DNA of 64,000 bases from Polyodon spathula (taxonomy: Eukaryota > Chordata > Actinopteri > Acipenseriformes > Polyodontidae): contig NC_054536.1 of assembly GCF_017654505.1 (NCBI RefSeq), positions 92,357,970 through 92,421,969 on the forward strand, written 5' to 3'. Of this stretch, positions 28,956 to 41,551 are shown piece by piece. The notes below the pieces were generated by a model. The model had not been told where the DNA came from. It saw nothing but the letters and a program-made list of their open reading frames with translations, and made no database searches. How positions within the stretch are numbered: the stretch's first letter is position 1; each line of letters opens with the position of its first letter. The position numbers were made by a program, and so were the translations under genes.

Positions 28956-29634
28956 TACATGTCAACAGTCCCTATGTTGGTTGAGACAGTCCTGATTTCC
29001 TAGCAAATGTCCCGTGTCCCTATGCATGAGATCGAAATTCTGCACAGTATAGTTAGTGAAAACCACACTCTGTGCTACTTCGTGAAGTGCTGTGCAATCC
29101 TCGTGCCTAAATACAACTATACTTACTCTGATATACAGAAGTTTATATCCCGTGTACCAATGTCTATACACCAACTGTTTAAACACACCACACGCAACAC
29201 ATAACAGATAATATACACAGGGGCGGGCACTTTGTTACATTTTGATGTTAATCATAAACAGTTCCGTGACATGTCCAAGTTGTCACACTCTTTTATACAC
29301 CAACTCCTGAAGGACTACACGTACTCTGTCATTTACAGCGTGGGCACAGGGATACGTACTCCTGCTTTTCTGCACAGTCCTGAGTTAGTAGAAAATGACA
29401 CGCTGTCCTGATGCAACTCTGCTTTAAACGTGTCATATCAATCACTTTTTGTGTGGAGCTCTTCAGTGAGGCTGACGCATCTGCTGATCACTAACTTACT
29501 GATATACAAAGGTAATAATGCTTCATTGTGTCTGTGTTTACTGTCATGATGGCCATGTGGAGTTGAGTTCAGTTGAGAGGATACGTCTATTACTATATGA
29601 TAGAGTGTGAACAGTTTCCAAATGTTGGCAAGCA
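28956..29634 (+). other. kcnh8 intron segment, no element identified
   Basis: About 680 bp between two Tc1 elements. Phrases such as GTGTCCCTATGCATGAG suggest an old repeat, but no ends are visible. Confidence 0.5.
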
Positions 29635-31249
29635 CAGTGCCTTGAAAAAGTATTTGCCCCCTGCCTGATTTTCTGCATTTTTGCTAATTATTCCTGTTGA
29701 ATTTGGTCAGATCTTTTTGTGGGTTGTAGTAGTATATAGAGGGAGTCTGAGAGAAAAAATGACACCAAAGTTTGGTGCTTCTTTCATTTGTTTGGTGTGA
29801 AAGGTAATCCAACATGCAATCTTCAGGTGTGAAAAACTTATTGCCCCGTTAGTTAACTCAACCCAATTAAAGGGATAATTAAGGTCAGCTGTTTGAATAC
29901 TATGGTTAACAATCAGGCCTGATTTGGGCCAGTCCTGCCCAATATAAATCTGACTAACTTTGGCTTTTACCATCAGAGTGAAGTTGTCAGTACACAGGTT
30001 CTAGAGGCACATCATGCCACGACCAAAAGAAATTCCTGAAGACCTTCGGAAAAAATTTGTTGATGCCTATCAGTCTGGAAAGGGTTACAAAGCCATTTCT
30101 AAGTCTCAAGCTCCACCAAACCACAGTCAAAGCCATATTGTTCAAATCAAGAAAGTTTGGGACAGTATTGAATTCCCAGGAGTGGCCATCCTGCCAAAAT
30201 CTCTCCAAGAGCAAGGCGTAAAATCGTCCAGGAAGTTACAAAGAACCCTAGAACAACATCAAGGAATCCTCAGGCCTCTCTCGCCTCGGCTAAGGTCAGT
30301 GTTCATGACTCCGCCATCAGAAAGACACTGGGCAAAAATGAGATTCATGCAGAGTAGCAAGGCGGAAACCACTGCTCAGTAAGAAGAACATGAATGCTCG
30401 TCTCAAGTTTGCCAAAAACACCTGGATGATCCTCAAGAGTTCTGAAACCATGTTCTATGGACAGATGAGTCAAAAGTGGAACTTATTGGCCAACATGGGC
30501 CCCGTTATGTCTGGCGAAAACCAAACACTGCATTCCACAGTACGAACCTCATACCAACTGTCAAGCATGGTGGTGGCAGTGTCATGATTTGGGGATGCTT
30601 TGCTACATGAGGACCTGGATGACTTGGCATCACTGAAGGAAACGTGAATTCTGCTCTGTATCAGAGAATTCTATAGGAGTGTCAGGACATCCATCCATGA
30701 GCTGAAGCTGAAACGTTGCTGGGTCATGCAGCAAGACAATGATCCAAAACAAAAAATCAAGTCTACATCAGAATGGATGAAGAACAAGAAATTTAAAGTT
30801 TTGGAATGGCCTAGTCAAAGTCCAGACCTAAACCCCATTGAAATGTTGTGGCAGGACCTGAAACGAGCAGTTTATGTTCGAAAACCCACAAATGTCACTG
30901 AATTGAAGCAGTTCTGCATGAAGGAGTGAAAATTCCAAAATTCCTCCACGGCACTGTGAGAGACTGATCAATAACTACAGGAAGTATTTGCAGTTATTGC
31001 TGCTAAAGGTGGCGCAACCATTTATTGAGTCTAAGGGGGCGATTACTTTTTCACACGGGGCCATTGGATGTTGTATAATGTTCTTTAATAAATAAATGAA
31101 ATAAGTATCAACATTTTGTGTTATTTGTTCACTCAGGGTCCCTTTTCTCTAATATTAGATTTTGGTTGAAGATCTGATAACATTCAGTGTTAAAAATATG
31201 CAAAAATGCAGAAATTCAGACAGGGGGCAAATACTTTTTCACGGCACTA
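29635..31249 (+). mobile_element. Tc1-E: full-length Tc1-like element, third family
   Basis: The left tip CAGTGCCTTGAAAAAGTATT then TGCCCCCTG, and the right tip CAGGGGGCAAATACTTTTTC then ACGGCACT, form terminal inverted repeats. The length is 1.6 kb. The transposase lies on the + strand. Confidence 0.92.
30014..31027 (+). pseudogene. Tc1 transposase, frameshifted
   Basis: The start MPRPKEIPEDLRKKFVDAYQ is at 30014. Readable pieces at 30014-30382, 30390-30587 and 30726-30929 lie in different frames. The first aspartate survives in a WTDESKVEL context in an alternate frame near 30458. The second aspartate block is QQDNDPKQK, and the glutamate is in [11 protein letters not shown]. The end is at about ATIY and TGA (31027). 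Several frameshifts make it inactive. Confidence 0.88.
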
Positions 31250-32791
31250 TATGCAACTGTCCAGAGCTAATAGCTAAGTATTTTACTTTATCTGTTACTC
31301 TGTATTAGGGCTAATTCATAAACTCTAGAAGTAGTGAATTTCTCTTTATAATTTTACCTGTATATTGATAATAAACCCGGATTACTGTGACTTGAAATTG
31401 TTAGTTGAGTCTAGTAATTTTCATTCTCATGTCTCAATAAATATTAAGAAAATACTAGGCCTTGTTTACTTTACAAGAAGCACTTGCCCTTACTTGATGG
31501 AGCAAATTAGCAAAGGAACACTTTCCAGTAGGCAGCAGGGATGTAGAAGTTAAGAATAGCTATTGAATGACATGAATAATTATTAGAACGACATTGTAAC
31601 AGACTGGTCAGATAGCCTGGCATAAGACTTTCAATGCACTTAAAAGGTAATTTGGCACCAGTGAAAGTTTCTGTGTAAATTTAGACTAAGCATCCAGTTT
31701 CTCAAAAATAACACAAAGATATGTCAGGAAATAACAATACAGTATAGTTCTGCATTTATTAAAAGTCTGTTTTGCAGAGCAGTTGCAGTAGCAAACTGTC
31801 TAACAACATCTACATACTCCAATACTGTCTTGTGACTAAACTTCAACAGGAATGAGATTGGTATAAGGGACCAACTTTTACAATTAATCTTATTTTGATC
31901 AAATCTATATGGTCAGTGAAGCTTAAAGTTGAATCTAACGTTGCTACCAACTGTACTAGCACTAATACAATCACATAACTGCATTATCAAGGTTTTAATG
32001 CAAACTGGCAATAAGAATGTTCAAACCGAGCTCTATGGAGCATAATAATGAAGCATCCCTGTAAGGGAGCCTATTTTTTTTTTTTGTTTGTTTTTTTTTT
32101 TTTTTTTTTTTGTAAATCTGTTGCTTCCATTGCTTTTCATAAACCATTGCATATTTTCAATGTTATGGAAACTCCCTGAGAAAAATATTTCACTTTGACC
32201 TGTGAACTAATTTGGCTGCCCTATGGTGGTCATGTGACTTTTTATTATATGATTTCCAAGGTCAAGTGGGTAGCGTAACATGGAGAATGAACCCTTTTGA
32301 CAATATTGTACATTTGAGATATTCGCTTCATATCTGGTACACGGCTGAACTGCTGAATAAAAAGGGATTGTCGTGCGGGAAACTTAATCGAATATGTACT
32401 CTATAGGAAAAATAACTGCAGTATACTATAGTACGGTAATTACTAAGCATTTTTGATCTACTTAAGCTCATTCTTCTATTCTAGACAGCAGTGTTGTCTG
32501 TGGTGTTCAATACCATAGATACTGTACAAACCCTTAATTCCTTTTTCCAAGCATAAGCATAGTGGACTCAAGCAAAGACTGGAAATGAGCTATTTGTTCT
32601 GCTTTGTACAGTATAAACAGGGTTCTTTGTTTTCTAGGGGTCCACAAAATACCAAAATAAATCACTCACTTTCTTACGGAAGAGCATATATTGTTAATCA
32701 GATTGACAGCCGTTAAATTCACAGACATGCTTTAAATGCATACTTAGACTTTATCTAGCCATGGTTTGTAATTTAGTGTTTTCTTTTTCAG
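31250..32791 (+). other. kcnh8 intron segment, no element identified
   Basis: AT-rich sequence with a long T-rich run at about 32071-32111. No repeat ends or coding regions are recognised. Confidence 0.6.
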
Positions 32792-32830
32792 GGAATATCA
32801 AGAATGTCAAAAAAACCGTCAATGTCTCAG
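32792..32830 (+). CDS. kcnh8: kcnh8 39-nt micro-exon in proximal C-terminus
   Basis: The acceptor is CTTTTTCAG and the donor GTATGT. It is exactly 39 nt, phase 0 at both ends, encoding GISRMSKKPSMSQ. The position and length correspond to the 13-residue segment that follows the CNBHD in mammalian KCNH8, where I recall VISRLSNKSMVSQ. Because it is a multiple of three, skipping it would keep the frame. It contains serines in basic context (SRMSKKPS), a possible phosphorylation region. Confidence 0.9.
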
Positions 32831-33569
32831 GTATGTTTTTAACTTTGATGTGTGGACATATCAGTAAGCCAGATGTTCTAGAAAGTAACCAGTGTCGCCT
32901 TTTTAATATATACAATATGGGTACATTTGTGTGTGTTTGTGCTTTAGATTGTAGTTGTTTCTACACTGTGGTAACGTTTGCGTGAGTGTGTTTTTAATTG
33001 ATTTTTTTTTTATCGCAACGAATGACAGCACCATTAAAGCAGTGATTGTGGTCCTTTGTGATTCCCATAAATGATTAAGCACAGCACAGTTAAACAATAA
33101 CTCTTGTTCCCCGTTATTGTACAGTTGATTACAACATCTTTATGTGCCTTTCAGTCAGGTATTTTCAAGTCTATTGTCATTTAAAAAAACACATCATTTT
33201 ATAGTTATTAAATCAACTAAAATTTGATCTTTATTTTTTGCATTCTCCACATCACTAAAGGAGGGGTGCACAAGCTTTTTAGTGTTGGACCACTGGCTGT
33301 AGGCTACATTTAAGTTTTCCACATTAATTCATACAGCATGGGGCGGTGCTACTCACTCACATCGCATCTCGCAGGTACCACATTTCACATTTAAATTGGT
33401 GATGAGAGCTAAGCACACATTTATGTTTATAAAAAGCTTGACAGCATTACATGACTTGCTTGTTCATGGCTGTCCTAATTTAAAAGAACAAGCTCACTGC
33501 AGCCCTATAAAAAATCAGATCTTAATAATGCTGCACCAAAAATTAAAAACCACAGAGCTCTCCTCACTG

Positions 33570-33740
33570 TATCAATCAATCAATCAATCTTTATTTTATA
33601 TAGCGCCTTTCATAGAGGACCACCATCACAAAGCACTTTACAAGATGCAGTAACCACAAGAACATCCATAATACTTTAAATACAGAGAAATGCATCATAC
33701 ATTAAATACAATGGGAAGTGAATCATACATGACAGTAGCA
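33570..33740 (-). repeat. LINE/SINE 3' tail-like repeat
   Basis: An (AATC)n run is followed by TTTATTTTATATAGCGCCTT and a CACAAAGCACTTTACAAG block. This matches the 3' end of the L2-type LINE at about 41940-42010 and a third copy at 63938-64000, so it is probably a severely 5'-truncated LINE copy or a SINE sharing its tail. Confidence 0.6.
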
Positions 33741-34075
33741 TAATAGGTGAAATTGTAACAGCAACACTGCAGCTAACAGCAGATATTAAAAGAGCATGGA
33801 AAGCAAGTATTGTATTGTGTTTAGCAATGTTAATAAGTAGCTCAATACATCAAAACATGAGATAGATTAAAGTTAAACATGGATTTGGGTGGTATTTAGA
33901 TCTCTCAGGCCATTATTTATATATGGAGTGTTTATATGGGTTACCTTGCATCAAGAATACCATGTATTCAAACTATGCTGTCTGACAGCAAGATGATTGG
34001 TAACTAACTTCACTATCTTCAGAAGGATGCATCCACTGCTTGTTTCCAGGCCTTGTTAGTTAAACTGCACCACTC

Positions 34076-34375
34076 TCAGTTTGCATTCTGTCTCCACATA
34101 TGGGTTGGAACTCCTGTGCAAGTCTTGTAATGGGTCTCTATTAGTGACAGGGCTTCTTTTGGGTGTAGCACGTCAAGCTTTTTTAATGTACACATGTTGG
34201 CTGGTATTCGGATCCTCAGATTGTGGTCCATCTTCACCAGCATAGCCTTACACTTTTCCTTCACCAGCTCAATGGCAATTTCTTTGGGGCTGGCATGATA
34301 TTCAATGCAGTGGAGGAGTGTGTGCATGTGGATGGCAAAGGAGTCAAGTGTAAGGCAGGACTTGGTAAAAGGCAT
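34076..34375 (-). other. Unrecognised 99-codon open frame
   Basis: The frame starts MPFTKSCLTLDSFAIHMHTL and includes PKEIAIELVKEKCKAMLVKM. The composition is protein-like (few low-complexity runs), and sequence on both sides is non-repetitive. I do not recognise a domain. It has no visible promoter or neighbouring coding sequence and may be a fragment of a transposon protein or chance. Confidence 0.25.
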
Positions 34376-34877
34376 GTACTATTGTCTGTTGCAGTTGGCC
34401 ATCATTGTCAGAAGGCAGGGTTCATATTTTTAAAAGATCATGAGAACACTATGGAAAGTACTAAGGAGCTCACTACAGAGGACGGAAAATCCTTCATTTT
34501 TAGCTGAAGCCCTCTATTTAAAAAATATTCCCCCCATGCAACATTTCCCCCTATTTATTCCCCCCTACATATGATTGGAGTGCCTGTGATAACTGCTGTG
34601 CTATGCAGTAAAACAGTGAATTGTAATTGTGAGCTGGCTCCCTGGCTGCAGCTCCCAATCTCTATGCTACACGTCTGCAGAAACAAAAACAACTAAACTT
34701 ACATTTGCCAATCTGCTGGTCCTTTTTTTGGTAGCTAAATCTTGTAGCCATTTTAGCATCAGAAGCTGCGTGCGTAATACACTAAGCGTAATTCATCACG
34801 TGATTACAGGTGCGCTCATCTGGTTTGACAGTACGGTTGATCAAATAATCAAAGATTGGATAATTGACTCTCTACTC

Positions 34878-34899
34878 TGTGTGTGTGTGTGTGATACAG

Positions 34900-34960
<61 letters not shown>

Positions 34961-34963
34961 ATA
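34878..34963. repeat. (TG)n and (TA)n microsatellites
   Basis: A short TG array (34878-34893), then TA dinucleotides from about 34903 with one phase break. Confidence 0.9.
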
Positions 34964-34965
34964 AA

Positions 34966-35393
34966 CGATCCTCGCACTCACGGAGTTCGTTGCCCCTTTA
35001 AAATAGACCCAGGACACAAAAATTGATTTTTTACAGCGCTGACGCGCACTTTTTAATAAACTCAGAAATGAAAACAAAACAAACACCTAGCTCCCTCTTG
35101 GAGCTCTGACTAAACATAGACTGGTTCCTCACTAAACCACAGGACGGCTAAGCCGTTTACCTGCCACACAAAAACTCAAACTCGCGTTCCACACAATACC
35201 TTCCTTTGATACGACTGCTCTCACATACACACAGTCGGGCTCTTTCCTCAGCAGCAGCCCGGAACAGACTGCAAATAGGTGCAGGGGATAACTAAACAAT
35301 AAAACAATTACACAATTAAACCCTTAGCCCATTCACCCAAATGTGCATTCTCACAAGGTTTTTAGCAGGGAAGGATTTTAACCCCCTATAATA

Positions 35394-35430
<37 letters not shown>

Positions 35431-35640
35431 CACAGACAACCTCTCTCTCCAACACCCCCCTCATACTAAGAACAAAAGAACAAGGGCCTGTTTTTATGCA
35501 GTGTGGCTGAAGCTTAATTGATAGGTAATTACCCACATTTCATGCAAGGACTCGTTAAGGCAGGATCCCTTTTTCTCTGCCAACCACCACTCACACCCAT
35601 ACACACACACACACCCATACACACACACACACACACTTCT
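34966..35640 (-). repeat. LTR-like interspersed repeat, ends unresolved
   Basis: On the minus strand there is a TATA-like GCATAAAAAC, then about 350 bp later GAGTTTATTAAAAAGTGCGC, in the order expected of an LTR promoter and 3' processing region. It is GC-richer than the intron. It is interrupted by a TA/T-rich tract at 35389-35428 and bordered by TA and CA microsatellites, so no TG...CA ends or target duplication can be fixed. Confidence 0.4.
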
Positions 35641-35696
35641 CTCCATTTCCCACACTGAAAGCATTTTGTGTGGCTTCTTTTGTAGGTTTAATGTTT

Positions 35697-35748
35697 ATTA
35701 TTATTATTATTATTGTTGTTGTTGTTGTTATTTGTTATTGTTATTATT
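35697..35748. repeat. (ATT)n/(GTT)n imperfect microsatellite
   Basis: TTA/TTG trinucleotide steps follow GTTTA. Confidence 0.85.
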
Positions 35749-35979
35749 AATGCTCAAAAAACAGGGGAGAAAGGAAGGGCCTCAAAGATAGAAATTAACA
35801 AGAACAATTGAAGTCTAAATCGTTATTTTGTTAACTTTAACAATTAGAAGTGAGTGACTTTCTGACGTAAACAAGTTGCATTTAAGATCCAAAGGAACAA
35901 GAACATTAAAAGAAAATACTTGCTGTACAACATTTATTTCAACCCTTGTGCACAGGTACTAAAAAATAGATTGCACTTG

Positions 35980-36740
<761 letters not shown>

Positions 36741-37042
36741 ACCCTATTTTACCATCCTTGTCTAAAAAAAGAAAAACTAAAAAAAACCCATTCACCTAAT
36801 TTTGCTTGGCAGGTGCCGTTTTGTTCAGTCTCAAGCATTGGCATCTCTGGGTTTGTGAAACCAGCAATTAAAGTTCACTTATTATTTGGTATGCTTTCTA
36901 ATTTCAGGTGTAATCTGAAGCTTAACTTCATTCAATTTGGGTTCCTGAACAAAAAATCAACGCGGCAGTTGATCCCAGATTCCTGCCACTTCTCAGCTTT
37001 TTTTTCTTTTAACTTCTCCTCACTTTCATCTCTTTGTAAAGT

Positions 37043-37735
37043 CTCACATTACAGAATATCACATTTCAGAATATCACATTACAGAATATCACATTTCAGA
37101 ATATCACATTACAGAATATCACATTACAGAATATCACATTTCAGAATATCACATTACAGAATATCACATTTCAGAATATCACATTACAGAATATCACATT
37201 ACAGAATATCACATTACAGAATATCACATTACAGAATATCTGTATGTAAGTCTTATATTGTATAAGTCTTACAGAAGCTAGTGTAATGTCGTATAGTGTA
37301 AGTCTTATAGTGTAATGTCTTATAGTGTAATGTCAGAATATAGTGTAAAGTCTATGATAAGTCTTAGTGTCATGTCTTATAGTGTAATGTCTTATAGTGT
37401 AAGTCTTTATAAGAGTCTTAAGTACAGTATATGTCTTACAGAATAATCACAATTTCAGTGTACAATCACTCACATTACAGAATATCACATTATAGAATAT
37501 CACATTACAGAATATCACATTACAGAATATCACATTACAGAATATCACATTTCAGAATATCACATTACAGAATATCACATTACAGAATATCACATTTCAG
37601 AATATCACATTACAGAATATCACATTTCAGAATATCACATTACAGAATATCACATTACAGAATATCACATTTCAGAATATCACATTACAGAATATCACAT
37701 TTCAGAATATCACATTACAGAATATCACATTACAG
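37043..37735. repeat. 15-bp minisatellite (ATCACATTWCAGAAT)n in two blocks
   Basis: Block 1 (about 37043-37240) has 13 copies and block 2 (about 37471-37735) has 18. Copies are of two kinds, TTACAG and TTTCAG, in a partly regular order that suggests a five-copy (75-bp) higher-order unit. The 230 bp between the blocks is built of another 15-bp step, GTCTTATAGTGTAAT, which resembles the reverse complement of the flanking unit. Since 15 is divisible by three, a long open frame results by chance (RISHY/RISHF repeats). Confidence 0.95.
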
Positions 37736-38020
37736 ATAAGAGCAGTTGTAAAGTACAATAAAATCAGTAGCAAAAGATCAGATTCAAATAAGAGCAGAAA
37801 ATAGAGAACACAGTAAATAATTACATGTAAGAGCGGGTTTGACTAAGAGCAGTTAACTTATACTAAAAATATTTGCTTATATGAGTAAAGTCCATTAAGA
37901 GCATGTAGTAAGTATGATAAATGGATGAGAATGATTTCAAATAAGAGCAATTACAAAAAAACCTGAATACAGATACCTATAAGAGTAAAATCAAATACAA
38001 GATACAGGAAGTAAGGAGCA
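37736..38020 (+). repeat. Dispersed repeat R2, copy 2
   Basis: GATAAGAGCAGTTGTAAAGT, ACAATAAAATCAGTAGCAAA, ATGATTTCAAATAAGAGC and CAAATACAAGATACAGGAA follow the R2 copy at 18250-18460 in the same order. The minisatellite just upstream occupies the place of CACATTACAGATAA in R2. Confidence 0.8.
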
Positions 38021-39110
38021 GTTGGGCTCAACTCAGTTTCAAGAGCCATATGCGACAAAAGGTTTGAACCTTCTCATCAATGTCCCCCAGCCTTATGAAG
38101 GTCAAAGTATACCTTTTCATCTGTTACCATGACAGGCCAATGATAAGAGTGGACAGATTAAAATGAGAAAAAAGGAAAAAAAGTGAAACCTCTGTGCATA
38201 TTGTACATTCAATTCTATAATAAATTAGCATGTTATTCAATAAATTATTCAAAGGTGTGTAATGGAGAACGTGTCATGTTAAAACGTATTATACCAGCTT
38301 CAATCTGAAATAGCATCACGCTATTAATAATTTTTCTGTGGAGGACTTCTAAATTTACTGGGCTGATAGAAAACGTCAGTACCTGACCTCATTTCATTGA
38401 ATAAAACATGATTTGCTGTGAAAAAGCAATATGGCTATGAAGGACTGTTTAGATTGTAGCTTTTTCAGGGACATATGCCAAAATATTTTAATAAAAGTGT
38501 TAGTGTGAAATCTCAAGACCTTTTGTCCTTCATCTCCTGCATCTCTGCTGTACCACTGCAATGGATATTTTTGGAGCAGTTACAGTACCAGGTACTGCAG
38601 TTATTGAAAAGACAGACAAAAGAGATGGGAAAATAACTTTCAATAAAGTTATTTCGAAGAAATATAGGAAACTTTTATACAGATTGATATCAGAGTGAAA
38701 TCAGGAGGTGTATTGTCATTAATCTTGTGTGCCTGAATGTATGTAATTGAGAAATTAATTGAATCCATTAATGGGGTGGACCTGATCAAAGCAGGCTAGC
38801 TCTAAGACGTCTGTGTGGATAGGAATATGAAGCATATAGAGGTTGATTAATTGCTAATAGTGGCACTGTATGTGTGTAGATGTATGGAATATGTTTACAA
38901 TATGTTTACAATGTTTACATGATTACAATAGGTAAATACATGCTGCTTTTGTTTGTATTGAGGAAATATGGTAAAACACAAACGTAAGGCCAAAGCGCTT
39001 TACTTTTGCACAGGCGCAATTCTGTTAGCACTGACCAATGAAGAAAGAGCGGTGCCCTGTCCTTTCTTGTCTGCTGTTAGTGCCAGTGGTCATGATAACC
39101 TTCAGGGTGT
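38021..39110 (+). other. kcnh8 intron segment, no element identified
   Basis: AT-rich intronic sequence with no recognised repeat, array or coding region. Confidence 0.6.
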
Positions 39111-39402
39111 GGCCTCATTTGCATGTTAGCTTTGAGCGATTTTGATGACTCCCCAGATGGGTTGGGGAGTCTGTGTCTCAAACTAATCAAGTAAGGGGAG
39201 GTTTATTTGAAACACAGGCACTGCCGATCCCATTACAAAAAGGGAACAGCAAGTGTTGAAAGAGCAAAAGAGAGAGTGAGACACTTTTTCCACGCAATTT
39301 ATATTCTATATATTTCTTATATTGTAAAAGAAGTAATAACTATAGCCCCGCCTGTGATGTCATCGAAATCGCTCAAAGCTAACATGCAAAAGAGGATGAG
39401 GC
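39111..39402. mobile_element. MITE-like inverted repeat element
   Basis: The arm at 39111-39149 (GCATGTTAGCTTTGAGCGAT core) is repeated inverted at 39359-39402 (ATCGCTCAAAGCTAACATGC core) with one or two mismatches over ~36 bp. About 210 bp lie between, with no transposase. A short non-autonomous DNA transposon is the simplest reading; the superfamily is unknown. Confidence 0.65.
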
Positions 39403-40009
39403 AAAGTATGTCACCAGAATCGTATATCAGGGCAAGGACAGTTTGCTCTTTTTTTGCGGTGTGGTTTAGTTTTTTCAATATCAGGGGCACACGTGTTTTG
39501 CCCTTGCATTATAGGGTTACCCCATCATCAAAAACAGACACATAATGATAATATTAGAAGTGCACTCTGTGTGGGAGTACAGTCGGGCTAGACATCTACA
39601 CTGACAAACATAAAGCCAACCAAGCTGTTTGTTTGACAAGATGATTCATGGGTTTCTCTGGGTTTTTTTTTTTTTTTTCTCAAAATGCTCTAGATTGGCA
39701 AAAGCAATTGGAAGGTCTGCAGCAGACATGCCCTATTTTTAAGAATGGATGTTACCCAAAAGTCCTTGAATTTAGCAGCAACGTGCACTATGATGATAGA
39801 TTATGTAGTTTTAAACACAGGTACCACAGGTCCACATAAGCAGGGCCGGCTTTAGGCTTTACGGGGCCCTTCGCGGTGATGATTAAGTGTGGGGTCAAGA
39901 ACATCAAGCATGCTGCAGTAACACCCGCATCTTAAAGTTAACATATAGCTCCATCATGTAATCATATGCACCTGCATTACCAGTTATTAACTCGAATCGG
40001 TGACTTGGG

Positions 40010-40142
40010 CTCGAGTCCGACTCGACTCACTTTATTTGGGACTTGGGACTTGAGACTTGAATTGAGACTTGAACAAATTGACTTGAGACTTGACTTGGGA
40101 CTTGGATTACTTGACTTGAGACTTGACTTGGGACTTGATGAA
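40010..40142. repeat. GACTTG-based minisatellite
   Basis: Alternating GACTTGGGACTT and GACTTGAGACTT steps with some TGAATT variants, about 130 bp. Confidence 0.85.
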
Positions 40143-41269
40143 AATGGCCTGACAACAATAAAAATTCAATCCCTACACTGGCATTACAGCTCGTGTTGCA
40201 CCCTCGCTCTGCTAGTCCTCTTGCTCTCTCTCTCTCCCTCTCCAGCTCGTGCAGAGCGTTCGTGTGTGTGTGTGTCTGGTTCCTGACTCAGCGCTACCAG
40301 ATTTCTTTTGCAATGCTCCACCAAATTTTGGAAGTAACCGACCAAAAAGTAGCCAGATTGTGCTTTCTTAACCAGCCCAAAACAGCCAAAAACCTGTACT
40401 TATATTTAAGACTTAAATATATATTACAAAGCATACATAAATGCCACATATTTAAAAATAACACAGGTAAGTAATGTTATAAACAATTTATTTATGAATG
40501 AGCTTTGCTTGTCTTTTCTCACAATTTACAGTACAAGCGCTGCTGTTTCTTATGTGATGAGATCAAATGATTGCAGATCCACAATTTATTTATTTATTTT
40601 ATTCAGAAGGTAAAATTAAATTGTCCTGAAGTGTCAGCGTATAGTCTATAAAACAATAAATAAAAAATAAATTCTAATTATATTTGTACTAATACAGGTC
40701 TTAATTTGTTACAGATTTTAAAAAAACTAATAATTTTTTTTTTTATTTCTCCCTATATTACAATCAAATGCATACGAGTGTCAATCATCTGTAAGAATCC
40801 CCCTATTAACCAGTCCTGAGGGGTCATCATTTTTTTCAGCCGGATTTGCTGAATGCAAGTGTGAGCATTTGTGTGATTTGCCATTTTATTGGATGCTGAG
40901 CTCCAGAACAAAGTCACGGCCCAGGGGGAGGGCGTGGTAGAGTATAAGGGCATTGTGGTGATTGAAGTCCTGCACTGATGAGACCTCTTAATCAATAAGA
41001 ATAGAAAAAAAAAAAAAAAACATGCAAGGTAAAAATAGCCAAACTGCCAAAGACAGTGTTTACCTGCTTGAATACTTTCAAAGTAAGCCAAATGTGAAAC
41101 TGTTGTCTGTAAAAGTAAGCATGTCTGCTATTTTTTAAAATTTGCTTACTTATCTTCAGTTTCAGACTTGTTTGTATATTTCCTTCAGAGACAGTAAGAT
41201 ATTACTTTTGAATAAGGCAGTTAATATTTTTTCGAGTACAGATGCGCTGGATGAGGAGACAATTACTTT

Positions 41270-41313
41270 GAATAATCCGGTAAATCACTTTGGATAAGGT
41301 GTCAGATAAATGA

Positions 41314-41376
<63 letters not shown>
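41270..41376 (-). repeat. SINE-tail plus (ATT)n
   Basis: On the minus strand the segment before the array reads ACCTTATCCAAAGTGATTTA, the same TTATCC/GACTTA tail as at 18224. About 21 ATT units follow at 41314-41376. It lies 175 bp upstream of the next exon. Confidence 0.7.
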
Positions 41377-41379
<3 letters not shown>

Positions 41380-41551
41380 AACTGTAATAATAACTGTATC
41401 CTGGACCTTCCAGTAAAGAAATAACCACCATAATGACTTCTCTGCACCTGCGAAGGATTTAATTTTGTCTCAAAAACATTGTATAGCAACCTCTCTATCC
41501 ATTGCATTTTATTTCTTGTTTTTCTCTCCTTCTCTAAAAACTTGTTTTTAG

